From NCBI GenBank assembly GCA_016933695.1, contig JAFGAL010000010.1, positions 328,574 through 392,573 of the forward strand: 64,000 bases of DNA, given 5' to 3'. Each line of letters starts with the position of its first letter. The stretch's first letter is position 1. Under the pieces are notes generated by a model. It saw only the letters and a program-made list of their open reading frames with translations, was not told the DNA's origin and ran no database searches. Below, piece by piece: positions 55,901-63,246 of the stretch. This DNA comes from Candidatus Zixiibacteriota bacterium. GTDB lineage: Bacteria; Zixibacteria; MSB-5A5; GN15; PGXB01. Position numbers and translations under genes: made by a program.

Positions 55901-58282
55901 GATCCAAATGATGATGATTCTGACGATGATTCTTTTCTTGATGGCGAAGAAATCGCCCGACATTCTGATCCTAATGACATTGCTGACACGCCATCACTTG
56001 AGTTTTACACCCAATTTACATTAAATTCTCCTATAAATGAAGTCGGTATTCAAGATCTAATCCCCACCTTTTACTGGCAGAAATCAACTCCCCTGGATAC
56101 TACAGCCAGCGATTACGGATATATCTTCTATCTGGACGTTGATTCTGCTTTTACTAATCCCTATATAGTGGTCTGCTCTACCAGCTATTTTACGATGCCT
56201 GTGGAGTTATTTAACGATGTATATTATTATTGGCAGGTAAAGATTGCTGATGCCTTCAACCACAACAGGCGATCTGAAAATGTCGGCGTTTTTCGCGTAG
56301 ATATAACATGTTCGGACTATGATAACGATGGAATCTGTGTTTACAATGATAATTGTCCAAATGTATTTAATCCTGACCAGATTGATTCCGACTTCGATAG
56401 CTATGGTGATTCCTGCGATAACTGCCCAACCGCAAGCAATGTTGACCAGGCCGACAGTGACGATGACTTAATTGGTGACGCTTGCGATAACTGCATTTTT
56501 ATCCCAAATGCGGATCAGACTAATTCTGATTTAGACAGTCTTGGCAATGCATGCGATAATTGTCCTGATATCGATAACAACGACCAGATTGATACAGATG
56601 ATGATAACCTTGGTGACGTATGTGACGCTTGTCCATTAGATCCCGAAAATGACATCGACCAAGATGGTGTATGTGGAAACATCGATAATTGCCCATATGA
56701 ATCCAATGTCGATCAATATGATCAAGACATTGATGGTATTGGTGATGCCTGTGACAATTGTCCATCAATCTACAATGATGATCAATCTGATAGTGATAGT
56801 GACGGCATAGGTGATGTGTGCGATTCATGTCCAAATGATCCCGAGAACGATCATGATGGCGATGGAATATGTGGTGATTTGGACAATTGTCCGCATACCG
56901 AGAATCCAGATCAGTTAGACTCAGATGACGATGACATAGGCGATGTCTGTGACAATTGTCAATTTCTGATTGAACCTGTAGCTGGAAACATTTGGTATAG
57001 CAATAATAATTTCATGGTTTCATCAGGCGACCCTGCCAACTCCTTGTGGAGAGATTTTCTTCCTGGACTTGATATCCAATGGGCTTTTGCAGAGTGGATC
57101 GATGAAGGTGATGGCATCTTCGGCATAGAAGACACCATCATTCTTATTGATTTTGCCACATCAGTTTCTGTTCGTGAATGTATTAAACAAATGGCGCATA
57201 TGATTGAATTAAGTAATGGATCAGAGACTTTATTTCATCACTCTATGTGTGGCAGATCAATAGATTCTCTATTTTGGTCTGCCGAAGGAACCCTGTGGTT
57301 TGAGGTGTTTGGCAATTATGGTAAACGATTTGAATTTAATTCATGGAGTGACAATGGTAATGGCTACTTGGATTCTGCAGATTATATCCTTTTGGGCGAA
57401 ATTGAAGCAGAACCAATAAATCGCTATACTCTGAGTAGCAAGGAAAACGGCAATTATATAGAAATCAGGGCCATCGGCAATATGTATCCAGATAGTATGA
57501 CAAATTTGGAGTTTTGGTTTTCCAATCAAGATTCTCTATGGATAATCAGTAATGGATTTGTTGTGTATTCAGATGATTCAGTCAGCTGGTCTGCTCACAA
57601 TATCCAAATTCCCCCTACCAGCAGGTTAAATTCGCAATTCCAAACAGGCCTGATGATAAACGATCATTTTAATGAGATGTCTCCTGATTCTTTTCTCATT
57701 GGTGGGATAGCGTTTACGGGTGCTGTTTCGCCGGGTGGGCCAAGCCACGAATTTACTCTGTCTCTTGACTTGGGTTCAACGAATGGTCAGATATGTGTTG
57801 ATTCAGTTGTTATGTTTGAAGGTGGCAATAGTTGGCTTTGGGCTCCTGTGAATGACACAAACAATATAATTCCTGACTTAAAGGTATCTCCGTCATGCTG
57901 GGCTACCGGAGGCATATGGTCAGTTGTCAATAGTACTGGTTTGGAAATCATCACCACTCCTGATAAAGATGGTGACTGTATTTCAGATGCAGATGATAAC
58001 TGCCCAAATACCTATAATCCAGATCAGTTAGATACCGATGGGGATGGGATAGGCGATGTCTGTGAGTTCATATGTGGAGATGCGAATACTGATGGTGCCG
58101 TCAACTTGCTCGATATCCTCTATTTGATTGATTTTTTATATGGCAGTCCATATGGCCCACCACCCGAGCCAATAGAAACAGGCGATGCAACTGGAGACGG
58201 TTCCGTCAACTTGTTGGACATTTTGTATTTGATTGATTTTCTTTATGGAAATCCCCCGGGGCCGGCGCCAATATGTCCATAA
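52904..58282 (+). CDS. Giant secreted zincin with thrombospondin type-3 repeats and dockerin-like C-terminus
   Basis: A 1792-residue exported protein; GGGGAGGG precedes the ATG and a signal peptide covers about residues 1-32. Residues about 300-430 include a CARDB-like sandwich (VDLRYQYEGG). Around residue 575 is NVIAHELGHAIGGLY, a strong zinc-metalloprotease HExxH motif with the Gly typical of metzincins. After Ig-like domains come at least seven thrombospondin type-3 calcium repeats (56.3-57.0 kb) and one more near 58.0 kb. The C-terminus has two dockerin-like repeats with VNLLDILYLIDFLYG and PPGPAP. It is probably a cell-surface or released metallopeptidase; the substrate is unknown. AT-rich codon use differs from the host genes at left. 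Confidence 0.82.
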   Translation: MRSLSNSIQSGKLPVALSCILLVILISPAVKAITHEHLPNLHRSAEANLGILVKDISALDDEEQAAYDFASANGFTTILIDPTTALNQLSILNSCDGYWAPSKTQPTGFNNSTIMDALKLHIQSGKGLLVSLYGYYLIQYMNIGSIAIGPQWYPVVSDHLYWVDGITNHPIFKNMSDWIPPELPDNAEQLLWHVIPFVVPGRPDVDQWYVNSIELAFVELWTSYGWPYQEFDPALQAAYGIEGTTERSVRYNSLTKGYVGNGSIITGFPSLGNTDWVQYDQAGEQLLIDALMFACRKELLPEQSQDFDLSISKIEINQCVESSKLVSGKATAIRVYVELQSSNPSIGIPNVSVDLRYQYEGGSESCADRCSFSKTVKHNLFYNPDEIYGDLQVFTFILYAPQAGTYSFAANITPVAGETNPSNNSAAKQASFSNSKYLHFIPIGIQTYVSGYPTGENFVNLEDFIQKVYPIDYAGLDIALPSYEAEYWISFAPYNSLVKKWWIDASRPLNDLALYSTFGSDPDHFVMTIGLLNKWGLGNNVYGLHFLFPRVVFSVCDETLNKANNTKETSNVIAHELGHAIGGLYIDKEQYNMYPDDVGGRPVDAEISYDVYNRNNLLRFYPNNNNEDKRLIDFMGKSGFPHWVHKDTYEDLFDKFERTSRAPMLRDTDSIIVIQGYIAEDDSLVLYTPFIRTGYPDSTIYDVGGYSIVFMDEFSDAIEQFNLDTKEFIFEGDSSGIRTYSCQYPYYMNTQKIAILSQTDTLGILTRSVNPPSLSINTPSGGESWSGEQSITWQYSDSDSDTTSFVVQYSNDGVDWMAISTLINDTILVWETDLFPGGANCYIRVMASDGLNTTNAVSNAFTIQSKGPACSIKNPRDSIEIVLSHVIGFVGSAKDPEDGPLPDSSLAWYSSLDGLLGFGNYISIDYLTVGDHLISLEAHDNDANMAADTIELSILQDTDSDGMPNTWESINGLSPDFDDSQLDPDNDDLNNSSEFYFNCDPNDDDSDDDSFLDGEEIARHSDPNDIADTPSLEFYTQFTLNSPINEVGIQDLIPTFYWQKSTPLDTTASDYGYIFYLDVDSAFTNPYIVVCSTSYFTMPVELFNDVYYYWQVKIADAFNHNRRSENVGVFRVDITCSDYDNDGICVYNDNCPNVFNPDQIDSDFDSYGDSCDNCPTASNVDQADSDDDLIGDACDNCIFIPNADQTNSDLDSLGNACDNCPDIDNNDQIDTDDDNLGDVCDACPLDPENDIDQDGVCGNIDNCPYESNVDQYDQDIDGIGDACDNCPSIYNDDQSDSDSDGIGDVCDSCPNDPENDHDGDGICGDLDNCPHTENPDQLDSDDDDIGDVCDNCQFLIEPVAGNIWYSNNNFMVSSGDPANSLWRDFLPGLDIQWAFAEWIDEGDGIFGIEDTIILIDFATSVSVRECIKQMAHMIELSNGSETLFHHSMCGRSIDSLFWSAEGTLWFEVFGNYGKRFEFNSWSDNGNGYLDSADYILLGEIEAEPINRYTLSSKENGNYIEIRAIGNMYPDSMTNLEFWFSNQDSLWIISNGFVVYSDDSVSWSAHNIQIPPTSRLNSQFQTGLMINDHFNEMSPDSFLIGGIAFTGAVSPGGPSHEFTLSLDLGSTNGQICVDSVVMFEGGNSWLWAPVNDTNNIIPDLKVSPSCWATGGIWSVVNSTGLEIITTPDKDGDCISDADDNCPNTYNPDQLDTDGDGIGDVCEFICGDANTDGAVNLLDILYLIDFLYGSPYGPPPEPIETGDATGDGSVNLLDILYLIDFLYGNPPGPAPICP
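56310..56965 (+). repeat. Thrombospondin type-3 repeat tract (coding)
   Basis: Tandem calcium-binding units of the form DNCPxxxNxDQxDxDxDxxGDxCD within the zincin gene, with seven clear DQ-centred units and two DPEND-type half units. The repeated aspartate codons give direct DNA repeats. Confidence 0.85.
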
Positions 58283-58347
58283 AACGTGATATTATTTTAT
58301 AGAATGAGTCTTTTTTAAACAGTAATTTGGGGATAAAAAGAAATTCC

Positions 58348-58378
58348 ATTTCCGTAAATATGGCATTGCAGAAATAGA
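58348..58378 (+). repeat. 31-bp palindromic repeat, copy 2
   Basis: Begins ATTTCCGTAAA and ends GCATTGCAGAAATAGA. It matches 25 of 31 bases of the copy at 46281, in the same orientation. It lies 66 bp after the zincin stop and 38 bp before the next start. Confidence 0.5.
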
Positions 58379-58415
58379 AACGTATTTCAAATTATCATAA
58401 AGGGAGGATTAGTAA

Positions 58416-59306
58416 GTGATTGAAGTATTCCGCGCTCTGCGCCTGGGTGTGATCAATCTTTTTGGAATTGCCGTTCCAGGATTTATTCTAATTCTCATAT
58501 CATTTTTAGGGGTGTTATTTCCCCTGTCAGCGATAACCAGCCATATTTCAAAAATGGAATTCCATAATTTCGCAATCATACAAGACAATCCCGGCTGTGT
58601 AATTATAACTATCATCATTCTTTCATATGTGGCAGGATATATACTACGATTGTCTTCTCCAGATGAGCTCGACAAAGTAAGCGCTATTAAAGTATTGGCT
58701 CAACTAAATGAGAGCGAAAAGGCTGTTTGGCCTTATCAGAATCCAGAAGGAGAGGAGAAATATCCTTACTACCACATGTATGACTATCTTAATGCCCGAG
58801 GGCTTGATTATCTCCTCTATTTGGCCACATGGGGACCAGACATTAATGACGAACGTCAAATGCATGATAACAGAGAACATACTAAGAGATCAAAAACAGC
58901 TGTAAATAAAATGAAAATGGACGTTTCAATTAGTAACAAAGAACTGTCGGCGGCGATAGAATCAAACGAGGCGCATGTTAGACTTATGTCAGGAACATGG
59001 TTATCAATTAATGCAACACTATTACCCGTATGGATTGGCTCAGTAATATCTTTTATTGGGCTTTTGTTTACATATCGCGGCAATATCAGCATTTCATTGA
59101 TATTATCTGATTCCTTCATGAGTTACATTCACAGTCCGAATTACCTTGGTTTGATGGTTGTATCTTTTCTTATTTTAATATCCATGTATTGGGCAAGAAA
59201 TAGGATTGAGTCTTTATTTCATTATCGACGTGTTGGTGAACTTGTCTTTATAATAATGGCGGCCGATAAAGTGAATAAGCAAAGCAATGACTTGATCAAA
59301 TCATGA
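58416..59306 (+). CDS. Unknown membrane protein
   Basis: Product of 296 residues starting with GTG at 58416 after AAAGGGAGGA. Four hydrophobic segments are seen (about residues 13-41, 60-80, 195-218 and 240-262). Between the second and third is a cytoplasmic-type loop of about 110 residues with many charged residues (KTAVNKMKMDVSISNKELSA). No family was recognised. The layout, paired helices with a soluble loop, recalls membrane effectors of some defence systems, but no diagnostic motif supports that. It follows the zincin gene. Confidence 0.55.
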   Translation: MIEVFRALRLGVINLFGIAVPGFILILISFLGVLFPLSAITSHISKMEFHNFAIIQDNPGCVIITIIILSYVAGYILRLSSPDELDKVSAIKVLAQLNESEKAVWPYQNPEGEEKYPYYHMYDYLNARGLDYLLYLATWGPDINDERQMHDNREHTKRSKTAVNKMKMDVSISNKELSAAIESNEAHVRLMSGTWLSINATLLPVWIGSVISFIGLLFTYRGNISISLILSDSFMSYIHSPNYLGLMVVSFLILISMYWARNRIESLFHYRRVGELVFIIMAADKVNKQSNDLIKS

Positions 59307-59382
59307 ATAGTAACTTGGATTAGTCTTTTAAGAGTGTTCCAGGGGTGTTATGTTTCAGAAATGGAAGCCACAGAAATAGCGA

Positions 59383-59463
59383 GTCACGCCGACATCCATA
59401 CCACGATGAATTACGCCCACCTCGCCCCCGACCTCCTTGCCAACGCGACAGAGAAAATAACAA
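59383..59463 (+). pseudogene. Remnant of a second tyrosine integrase (C-terminus only)
   Basis: The reading HADIHTTMNYAHLAPDLLAN, then ATEKI, matches the last 27 residues of the intact integrase (HADIQTTMIYAHLAP and on). It includes the nucleophile tyrosine position. The DNA is similar over about 75 bp. The rest of the gene is gone: no catalytic Arg or His-x-x-Arg box lies upstream. It marks the scar of another element or an old duplication. Confidence 0.75.
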
Positions 59464-59564
59464 TCCAATTAAATCTCCGGACCATAGCATTATATCTATG
59501 GTCTCATCCAAGATCCGAGTTTATATTCTTTTCATAAACACAAATCAATTCATTTAGCCACGTA

Positions 59565-60320
59565 TCAACTGCCGAGCTCGACTGTCACCAAGAACGCACC
59601 AGAATTATCATCAAACCATACATTCCAGTATTTATTTTCAACGATATTGGCTTTGAACTCCTCAGGAGATCCAGGAGTGTAGGCTTCAGGCAAGGAGCTA
59701 CTATGCCAAATCTCGTTGACTGTTAACCAAAGAGTACCAGTTTGATAGGCCTCACCCTCATAAAAATCCCCAATATTCAAAATGCTATCTGGCCGAATCG
59801 GAGGCTGGCTGGTCGCAATTGTCCCAATGACTCTTCCTTGGAACAAATGCGGTGCTATTCTAAATTGGCTTCGTACAGATTCCTCCATTCGGTGTGTGAT
59901 TGGAGGCAATTCACTAAGAGTATCAATTCCAGCGGGACCATTCCACGGCACTGGGGGAGGGATATCTTTAAATGCAGATTTTATCATATGATGCATAGCC
60001 AAACAAACTCGACCACTGGCTGTTACCCTGATCTTTTGATCCTTTCTTATCTGGATACCACTGTTTATCCAAGGACTTGCCTTATCCCCTTGCGGTGTAA
60101 GCAGGAAAACGGCAGTTCTTTCATTTATTCCAGTGCTAATCACAAATGCTCCGGACGACTCGACACTTACTTTAATACCGGGAGTCACCCATTGCGTTGT
60201 CACAAGGATGCTGACAATCACGATCCAGACAATCATTCCAACCCCGAGTAAAAGTAGAAGGAATCGAACAAACGGCTGCCAATTGCCTGTGAGGTGAGTA
60301 ACGAACCTTTCGAAACTCAT
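59565..60320 (-). CDS. Membrane-anchored protein with possible PA-IL-like lectin domain
   Basis: Product of 251 residues. A perfect AAAGGAGG precedes ATG 60320. One membrane helix (about residues 17-42) anchors a periplasmic or surface domain. That domain has WINSGIQIRKDQKIRVTASGRVCL, then GPAG, then QGRVIGTIA, then TLWLTVNEIW and a C-terminal DDNSGAFLVTVEL. This order recalls PA-IL (LecA) type galactose-binding lectins. The calcium ligands cannot be assigned by eye, so the lectin call is tentative. The 200 bp between it and the next gene hold nothing recognised. Confidence 0.45.
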   Translation of the reverse strand: MSFERFVTHLTGNWQPFVRFLLLLLGVGMIVWIVIVSILVTTQWVTPGIKVSVESSGAFVISTGINERTAVFLLTPQGDKASPWINSGIQIRKDQKIRVTASGRVCLAMHHMIKSAFKDIPPPVPWNGPAGIDTLSELPPITHRMEESVRSQFRIAPHLFQGRVIGTIATSQPPIRPDSILNIGDFYEGEAYQTGTLWLTVNEIWHSSSLPEAYTPGSPEEFKANIVENKYWNVWFDDNSGAFLVTVELGS

Positions 60321-60519
60321 AAGATTATCCTCCTTTCAATCTCAATGTAATCCGAGTCACCTTGGCTGGGCGGTTCAGGCATATATTTCTGCATTCTATT
60401 TGTCGCGATTTGTTCGCCGTCAATTATCAATAGTTGTATTATATGTCTAATAAATGGTTTTGGATTTACTTGAGTTAAAGATCTCTAATATATCCACTAA
60501 TGAGTCTCCGCTATTGATT

Positions 60520-61971
60520 TTACGGACCCACGGGCTCAGGATCAGGAGGATTCCGTTGTTTGTTTACTATTGAATGGTCTTCTCCCAGACCATAATACTC
60601 GGGGTGAATATATAGGCCACGTTCGTCGCCTTCCTTCACAATCTCGACTGATTGATGCATGTCGAGTGAATAAGGATCTTGCCTTAACGCAGTTATTTCC
60701 CACGAAATTTTCATATTCGCCTTACCACCTGATATGGTAAATTTGTTTGACTTAATCTCTTCAGCAATATAGACTGGAGCGAATTCTCCAATGCAAGTGA
60801 GTTGATAGCGGAAATCTGTATTTAAAGATTCGAAATACTGCGGAAGCTCAACTACGCCTTTGCCTTCCTTATCGAGAACAATATTACCTGTATATATATT
60901 TAGCATATCTGGGGAGGCAACATCACTATGACATAGATATTTATTTGATGGATCCAGTGGATGATCTATTATGTATCCTCCGCCAGATTTGGAAATTGAT
61001 CCCGTAGAGTATACATTACCAATAAAATATCCTCCATAATTACCATTACTGTTACCACAATCAGCTAATAAACCATAGACTGTATTACCAGAATCTGCTG
61101 AAGCATAAACACCATAGGCAACATCTCCTCCTCGTGCTCTTCCATATATCCCCCATGTTCTAAATCCCGTTGTTGGAGGAATATCCAAGCTACGAGCAAC
61201 TCCTTTCACTCCCGCACAGTCACCGTTAGATATTGCTTCACCCGCAAGTGCGTATGCAACACCATAATGATCTGTCGCAGTATGAGAAATAAAGCTGGTT
61301 ACACCTACCAAATCGCCGCTTCCGCTATTGTTAAGTACAATATCAATTGCGGACCGTCCCCCTCCATCATCCAAGTCTCTTTTTACTTGTAAGAAAGTGG
61401 GGCCCAATCCATAAATGTCCGAAATATTTAGTGAGCTTTTTATTGTTAAGTCCCCATCCACAACCGTATGACCGACTATTTCAAATTTCTCAGAAGGTGT
61501 TGATGTTCCAATGCCTACTCGATCAGTTGAAGTCTCTAATCTTACAACATCGCCATCATCGCGCCAGCCGGGAGTGACTAAAGCAAAGCCGGCTGTATCA
61601 GCACGTAGGGCATGATAAGCATAGGAGACAGAGGTCAGTTTCGTTCGTGGGACGATTTCTTCACCAACAACCGAAATTGATAACCATCGCGCCGTATCCT
61701 CTGCGAATAAATCATCCTGAAAGTGGCCGAGTTGAACCGAAAACAGACCATTCTCAACCGGCACTGTCATACGATCACTCACCCAAAGGATATCTCCATT
61801 TTCCTCAGCGTTGTAGATTCGAAATACGATACTATAATCATCATCCGGCACAGGATCACCTTGATCGTCTGTTAGACGCCCCTGGTAGTTGATTACCTGC
61901 GGCACTTCAGCTAATACGAAGGCCGCTATAAGAAGTGATGTGATCAGAAATACAAAGATTGCGGTTTTCAT
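60520..61971 (-). CDS. Secreted tail-fibre-like protein
   Basis: Product of 483 residues. GGGAGG precedes ATG 61971, and a signal peptide covers about residues 1-21. The N-terminal domain starts VPQVINYQGRLTDDQGDPVP, then has FRIYN and FSVQLG, a sandwich common in large exoproteins of uncultivated bacteria. Then comes DRVGIGTSTPSEKFEIVG, the repeat type seen in tail fibres and endosialidase-chaperone proteins, followed by beta-helix-like glycine-rich repeats (YGVYASADSGNTVYGL). No chaperone catalytic dyad was recognised at the C-terminus. It may be a surface structure. A clear promoter lies upstream. Confidence 0.7.
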   Translation of the reverse strand: MKTAIFVFLITSLLIAAFVLAEVPQVINYQGRLTDDQGDPVPDDDYSIVFRIYNAEENGDILWVSDRMTVPVENGLFSVQLGHFQDDLFAEDTARWLSISVVGEEIVPRTKLTSVSYAYHALRADTAGFALVTPGWRDDGDVVRLETSTDRVGIGTSTPSEKFEIVGHTVVDGDLTIKSSLNISDIYGLGPTFLQVKRDLDDGGGRSAIDIVLNNSGSGDLVGVTSFISHTATDHYGVAYALAGEAISNGDCAGVKGVARSLDIPPTTGFRTWGIYGRARGGDVAYGVYASADSGNTVYGLLADCGNSNGNYGGYFIGNVYSTGSISKSGGGYIIDHPLDPSNKYLCHSDVASPDMLNIYTGNIVLDKEGKGVVELPQYFESLNTDFRYQLTCIGEFAPVYIAEEIKSNKFTISGGKANMKISWEITALRQDPYSLDMHQSVEIVKEGDERGLYIHPEYYGLGEDHSIVNKQRNPPDPEPVGP

Positions 61972-62038
61972 GATTTCCTCCCACGAAGTAGATTTGTTGA
62001 ATTTCAGATTGACCGGGTTGTGCTCAAAACCTTAATGA

Positions 62039-62067
62039 AATATACCATTTCCCTATCCAGGAGTCAA
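62039..62067 (-). promoter_or_regulatory. Promoter of the tail-fibre-like gene
   Basis: On the minus strand, TTGACT (62062-62067), a 17-bp spacer, and TATATT (62039-62044), about 68 bp before the start at 61971. Confidence 0.7.
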
Positions 62068-62234
62068 TCCCAATGTGGTGTTATATGACCTCAATACGTT
62101 TTCGTATTCTCCCTTCAATCGACAGTCTCTCCAATCATTTATCAACGGCGGGTATTTTAAACGGGACAGATTTTCCCCGCTTTAATATTGGAAAAAGAAA
62201 TCCGTTGTTATAAGAGCCTGCGCCTATTGATCAG

Positions 62235-62564
62235 TTATATTATTTGGTTAACCACATAATCCAATCCAAACTGTCGCAATTCGAATTTAATCCGGTGAGG
62301 TCGTTTCATGACCTCCCTTATTCCCCACTCATACCAGTCCTGCAAAGCGGAATTTCGAATAACGTCACCTTGTTCTTTTGAGAGAGTCCTCGGCAGAGTT
62401 GGTGTCATTTCGAAAAACGCCATGACATTTCTGACTACATGATCGAATTCATCAGCGGTAACTTCATAATTGGGGAAAAAAGTTACTGGCTGGCCGCATG
62501 ATGTTAGCGTTTTCATGTTAGCTGTTACTCGTTTCTCAATATCCCGGAGTTTTGATTTCAGCAT
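62235..62564 (-). CDS. Unknown small protein
   Basis: Product of 109 residues, soluble and helix-rich. It contains FFPNYEVTADEFDHVVRNVMA and ends with a basic stretch (MKRPHRIKFELRQFGLDYVV). GGGGGCGG precedes ATG 62564. It is 17 bp after the cysteine-motif gene upstream, so the two form a pair. No family was recognised. Confidence 0.5.
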   Translation of the reverse strand: MLKSKLRDIEKRVTANMKTLTSCGQPVTFFPNYEVTADEFDHVVRNVMAFFEMTPTLPRTLSKEQGDVIRNSALQDWYEWGIREVMKRPHRIKFELRQFGLDYVVNQII

Positions 62565-62581
62565 AATTCCGCCCCCTTAAA

Positions 62582-63001
62582 CTATTGCACAAAATCCCCA
62601 ATATTCCCGCCTGTAGGCGCCACCACGGGCTCTTTGTGATGGCAGGAGACCATTTCCTCAAGTTGCTTTATTCGCTCTTCAAATTCGCCTTGTTCGCGGG
62701 TTTTCAATATCACACTGACAAGATATCCAATGGAATTGGCAATCTTGGGATTTATTTGTCCGCGGCGAACCTGGCTAATCGTCTCACCCAACAACCGCAT
62801 AATATCATCAGACGACTCAATTTTAATATCCGGCGTATCTGCCGGCAGATTTCGAGGATCCCGGCTATTCTTTCCCCCGATCCGACCGGCGGCCTTAACC
62901 TGGTCGGCGGTTTCCGGATTGTGAAAGAAACAGAAATCCTTCCCGGTCATGGCCCTCGCCTTACACCGTTCACCGTTCTTTTTAACGCCTTTACATTGCA
63001 T
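62582..63001 (-). CDS. Small protein with N-terminal Cys/His motif
   Basis: Product of 139 residues. The first 30 have MQCKGVKKNGERCKARAM then GKDFCFFHNPE, a Cys-Cys-Cys-His zinc-binding pattern of the kind found in small proteins such as the DUF5763 type. A helical region and a short coiled-coil (EFEERIKQLEEMVSC) follow. It is the first gene of a two-gene unit near the right end of the element. The function is unknown; a gene-regulatory role is possible. Confidence 0.55.
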   Translation of the reverse strand: MQCKGVKKNGERCKARAMTGKDFCFFHNPETADQVKAAGRIGGKNSRDPRNLPADTPDIKIESSDDIMRLLGETISQVRRGQINPKIANSIGYLVSVILKTREQGEFEERIKQLEEMVSCHHKEPVVAPTGGNIGDFVQ

Positions 63002-63107
63002 TGCTTAAGCAATCTCCCGGGAGGCTTGATACATTCGCCCCCACTTATGCGGTTCTCAGAATGGTTTCAAACGGGATTTTGATATCTGCAAGAATAGACA
63101 TTCTCGC

Positions 63108-63117
63108 CCCCCAGTAT
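63108..63117 (+). repeat. Right attachment-site core (attR candidate)
   Basis: CCCCCAGTAT, repeating the tRNA-His 3' end (29395-29404) in the same orientation, with similar flanks (TTCTC upstream, GTTTGA against ATTTTA downstream). Just beyond it host-like sequence resumes. Confidence 0.5.
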
Positions 63118-63246
63118 GTTTGATTCATCTTTTAAAACTAATCCAATGAATGTTTCCAGAATCTACCGAAACCCCTACGCCCGATATTCGTATTATTTCT
63201 CTATGTTAATCGTATTTTCCATCCCGAATGACACAGTGGAGGTTAC

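Larger units (their letters stand above)
29395..63117. mobile_element. Putative integrative element inserted at the 3' end of tRNA-His
   Basis: About 33.7 kb bounded by a tRNA 3'-end sequence on the left and a matching copy on the right. Inside, next to the left end, is a tyrosine integrase. Further in are an excisionase-like HTH protein, an AEP primase-helicase and a repeat cluster that looks like an origin. Much of the content is visibly richer in A+T than the flanking host genes. Cargo includes an isoprenoid-synthase/DedA-like operon, giant exoproteins and a nuclease-like protein. No conjugation or capsid genes were seen, so transfer would need help from another element. A second integrase scrap at 59.4 kb means the right half may be an older, separate insertion. 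Confidence 0.65.

Noticed and set aside
56310..56965. Closely spaced direct repeats that could suggest a CRISPR array
   Set aside because: They are in frame and encode thrombospondin type-3 calcium repeats. Unit lengths vary, and there are no unique spacers or cas genes.
59480..59503. Perfect 8-bp hairpin GACCATAG/CTATGGTC after the integrase scrap
   Set aside because: It has no T-run on either side, so a terminator call is not supported. It may be a chance palindrome.
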